In this document: positions 5,222 through 5,574 of the stretch, in pieces
How positions within the stretch are numbered: the first letter of the stretch is position 1
Layout of the letters: each line of letters opens with the position of its first letter
Assembly: GCA_937907405.1 (NCBI GenBank)
Contig: CALCIC010000742.1
Coordinates: 1 to 5,574, forward strand
Origin: an uncultured Isosphaeraceae bacterium
GTDB lineage: Bacteria; Planctomycetota; Planctomycetia; Isosphaerales; Isosphaeraceae
Direction of reading: 5' to 3'
DNA length: 5,574 nucleotides
Position numbers and translations under genes: made by a program
The notes under the pieces: generated by a model
What the model was told of the DNA's origin: nothing
Database searches by the model: none
The model's input: the letters and a program-made list of their open reading frames with translations, nothing else

Positions 5222-5231
5222 GGATAAGACC

Positions 5232-5574
5232 ATGTACCGATCCGCGCGGCACCTGAGCCCGACAACCCCGCGCTGGGTTCGCGGCCTGATGACCGGTGCC
5301 TTTCTGGCGGTCCTTTGCACCACGAATTCCGGGTGCGGGCTGTCTTACGTCTTCCGTAAAATCTCGCCGTTGCACCCGACCGGATGGTCGTTCGCCTGGC
5401 CGATCTTCGCGTCGCAATCGCAACGGCTTGAAGAAGATATGGCGGCCGAGGAACGCGACCGAGTGCCGGTCCTCGACCCGATCCCGACCGAGTTCGCCCC
5501 CGCGGCGTGCCTCGATCCGCCGAGCGAGGAGGAAGTTTGGAACAAGGTGCCCAAGTTCAAGCATGGTTCGCCGG
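5232..5574 (+). CDS. predicted lipoprotein, N-terminal part (3' end outside window)
   Basis: From ATG 5232 the frame is open to the last base, giving 114 complete codons. The N-terminus is basic (Arg3, Arg6, His7, Arg14, Arg17), followed by a hydrophobic segment, LMTGAFLAVL (19-28), and a Cys at 35 in NSGCG. This resembles an export signal with a poor lipobox (Asn at -3), so lipid anchoring is likely but not certain. The rest of the visible part is Trp/Pro-rich (GWSFAWPIF), then acidic (RLEEDMAAEERDR), then Pro-rich (VPVLDPIPTEF). I recognise no domain. Codon third positions are mostly G or C, as in the certain genes here, and the Shine-Dalgarno is strong, so this is probably a real gene. An antisense frame (4764-5564) covers the same bases but lacks these signals. 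Confidence 0.75.
   Translation, partial: MYRSARHLSPTTPRWVRGLMTGAFLAVLCTTNSGCGLSYVFRKISPLHPTGWSFAWPIFASQSQRLEEDMAAEERDRVPVLDPIPTEFAPAACLDPPSEEEVWNKVPKFKHGSP

Larger units (their letters stand above)
4761..5231. other. divergent intergenic region (471 bases), no convincing gene
   Basis: This region separates the leftward inositol oxygenase gene from the rightward lipoprotein gene. It carries the 24-base imperfect inverted repeat at 4821-4921 and a few short palindromes: GGAATTCC (5046-5053), GACCGGTC (5095-5102), and AACGA/TCGTT (5127-5131/5136-5140) followed by two further Ts. ORFs on both strands cross it but read through the repeat and show no recognisable protein. I see no tRNA or other RNA gene and no confident promoter. 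Confidence 0.65.

Noticed and set aside
4764..5564. 266-residue open frame on the minus strand, upstream of inositol oxygenase
   Set aside because: It runs antisense to the window-edge lipoprotein and through the inverted repeat (LACASGW-type translation). It has no recognisable domain and reads as chance in a GC-rich region.

Overview
The window is GC-rich, with gene starts preceded by purine-rich Shine-Dalgarno sequences, and it looks chromosomal. The tail of a DUF1501 protein (a family hugely expanded in Planctomycetes), small repeat-bearing lipoproteins, and intergenic palindromes of the 'CCAGCCCGAAGCGCAAGCGAG' type all point to a planctomycete, probably of the Isosphaeraceae/Gemmataceae kind. 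That placement is inference from family content; no marker gene is present.

Layout from left to right: (1) 1-381 (+), the C-terminal end of a DUF1501 protein, followed by a weak terminator-like hairpin. (2) 515-826 (+), a small predicted lipoprotein built from about 2.3 copies of a 28-29-residue repeat that I do not recognise. (3) 899-1357 (-), a secreted copper-storage protein of the four-helix-bundle Csp family with 13 cysteines, an N-terminal twin-arginine signal and a His-rich linker. It converges on the lipoprotein across a nested hairpin. (4) 1358-1667, a 310-base divergent intergenic region with a nested dyad close to the copper gene and a strong GC hairpin closer to the dehydratase gene. 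(5) 1668-3674 (+), a YjhG/YagF-type D-xylonate dehydratase of the IlvD/Edd Fe-S superfamily. (6) 3675-3896, a repeat-packed convergent spacer with two 41-base perfect inverted arms around a further palindromic element. (7) 3897-4760 (-), a complete myo-inositol oxygenase with all six di-iron ligands. (8) 4761-5231, a 471-base region with no convincing gene but with a 24-base imperfect inverted repeat. (9) 5232 to the end (+), the start of another predicted lipoprotein, cut by the window edge.

The two enzymes suggest oxidative sugar and sugar-acid catabolism: inositol oxygenase makes D-glucuronate, and YjhG-type enzymes dehydrate D-xylonate to 2-keto-3-deoxy-xylonate. They face each other, so they are not one operon, and no shared pathway can be shown from this window. 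The Csp protein is an independent copper-handling function. I did not find a clear new multi-gene system. The most unusual items are the symmetric palindrome cluster between the two enzyme genes, the repeat lipoprotein, and the inositol oxygenase, which closely resembles the animal enzyme.
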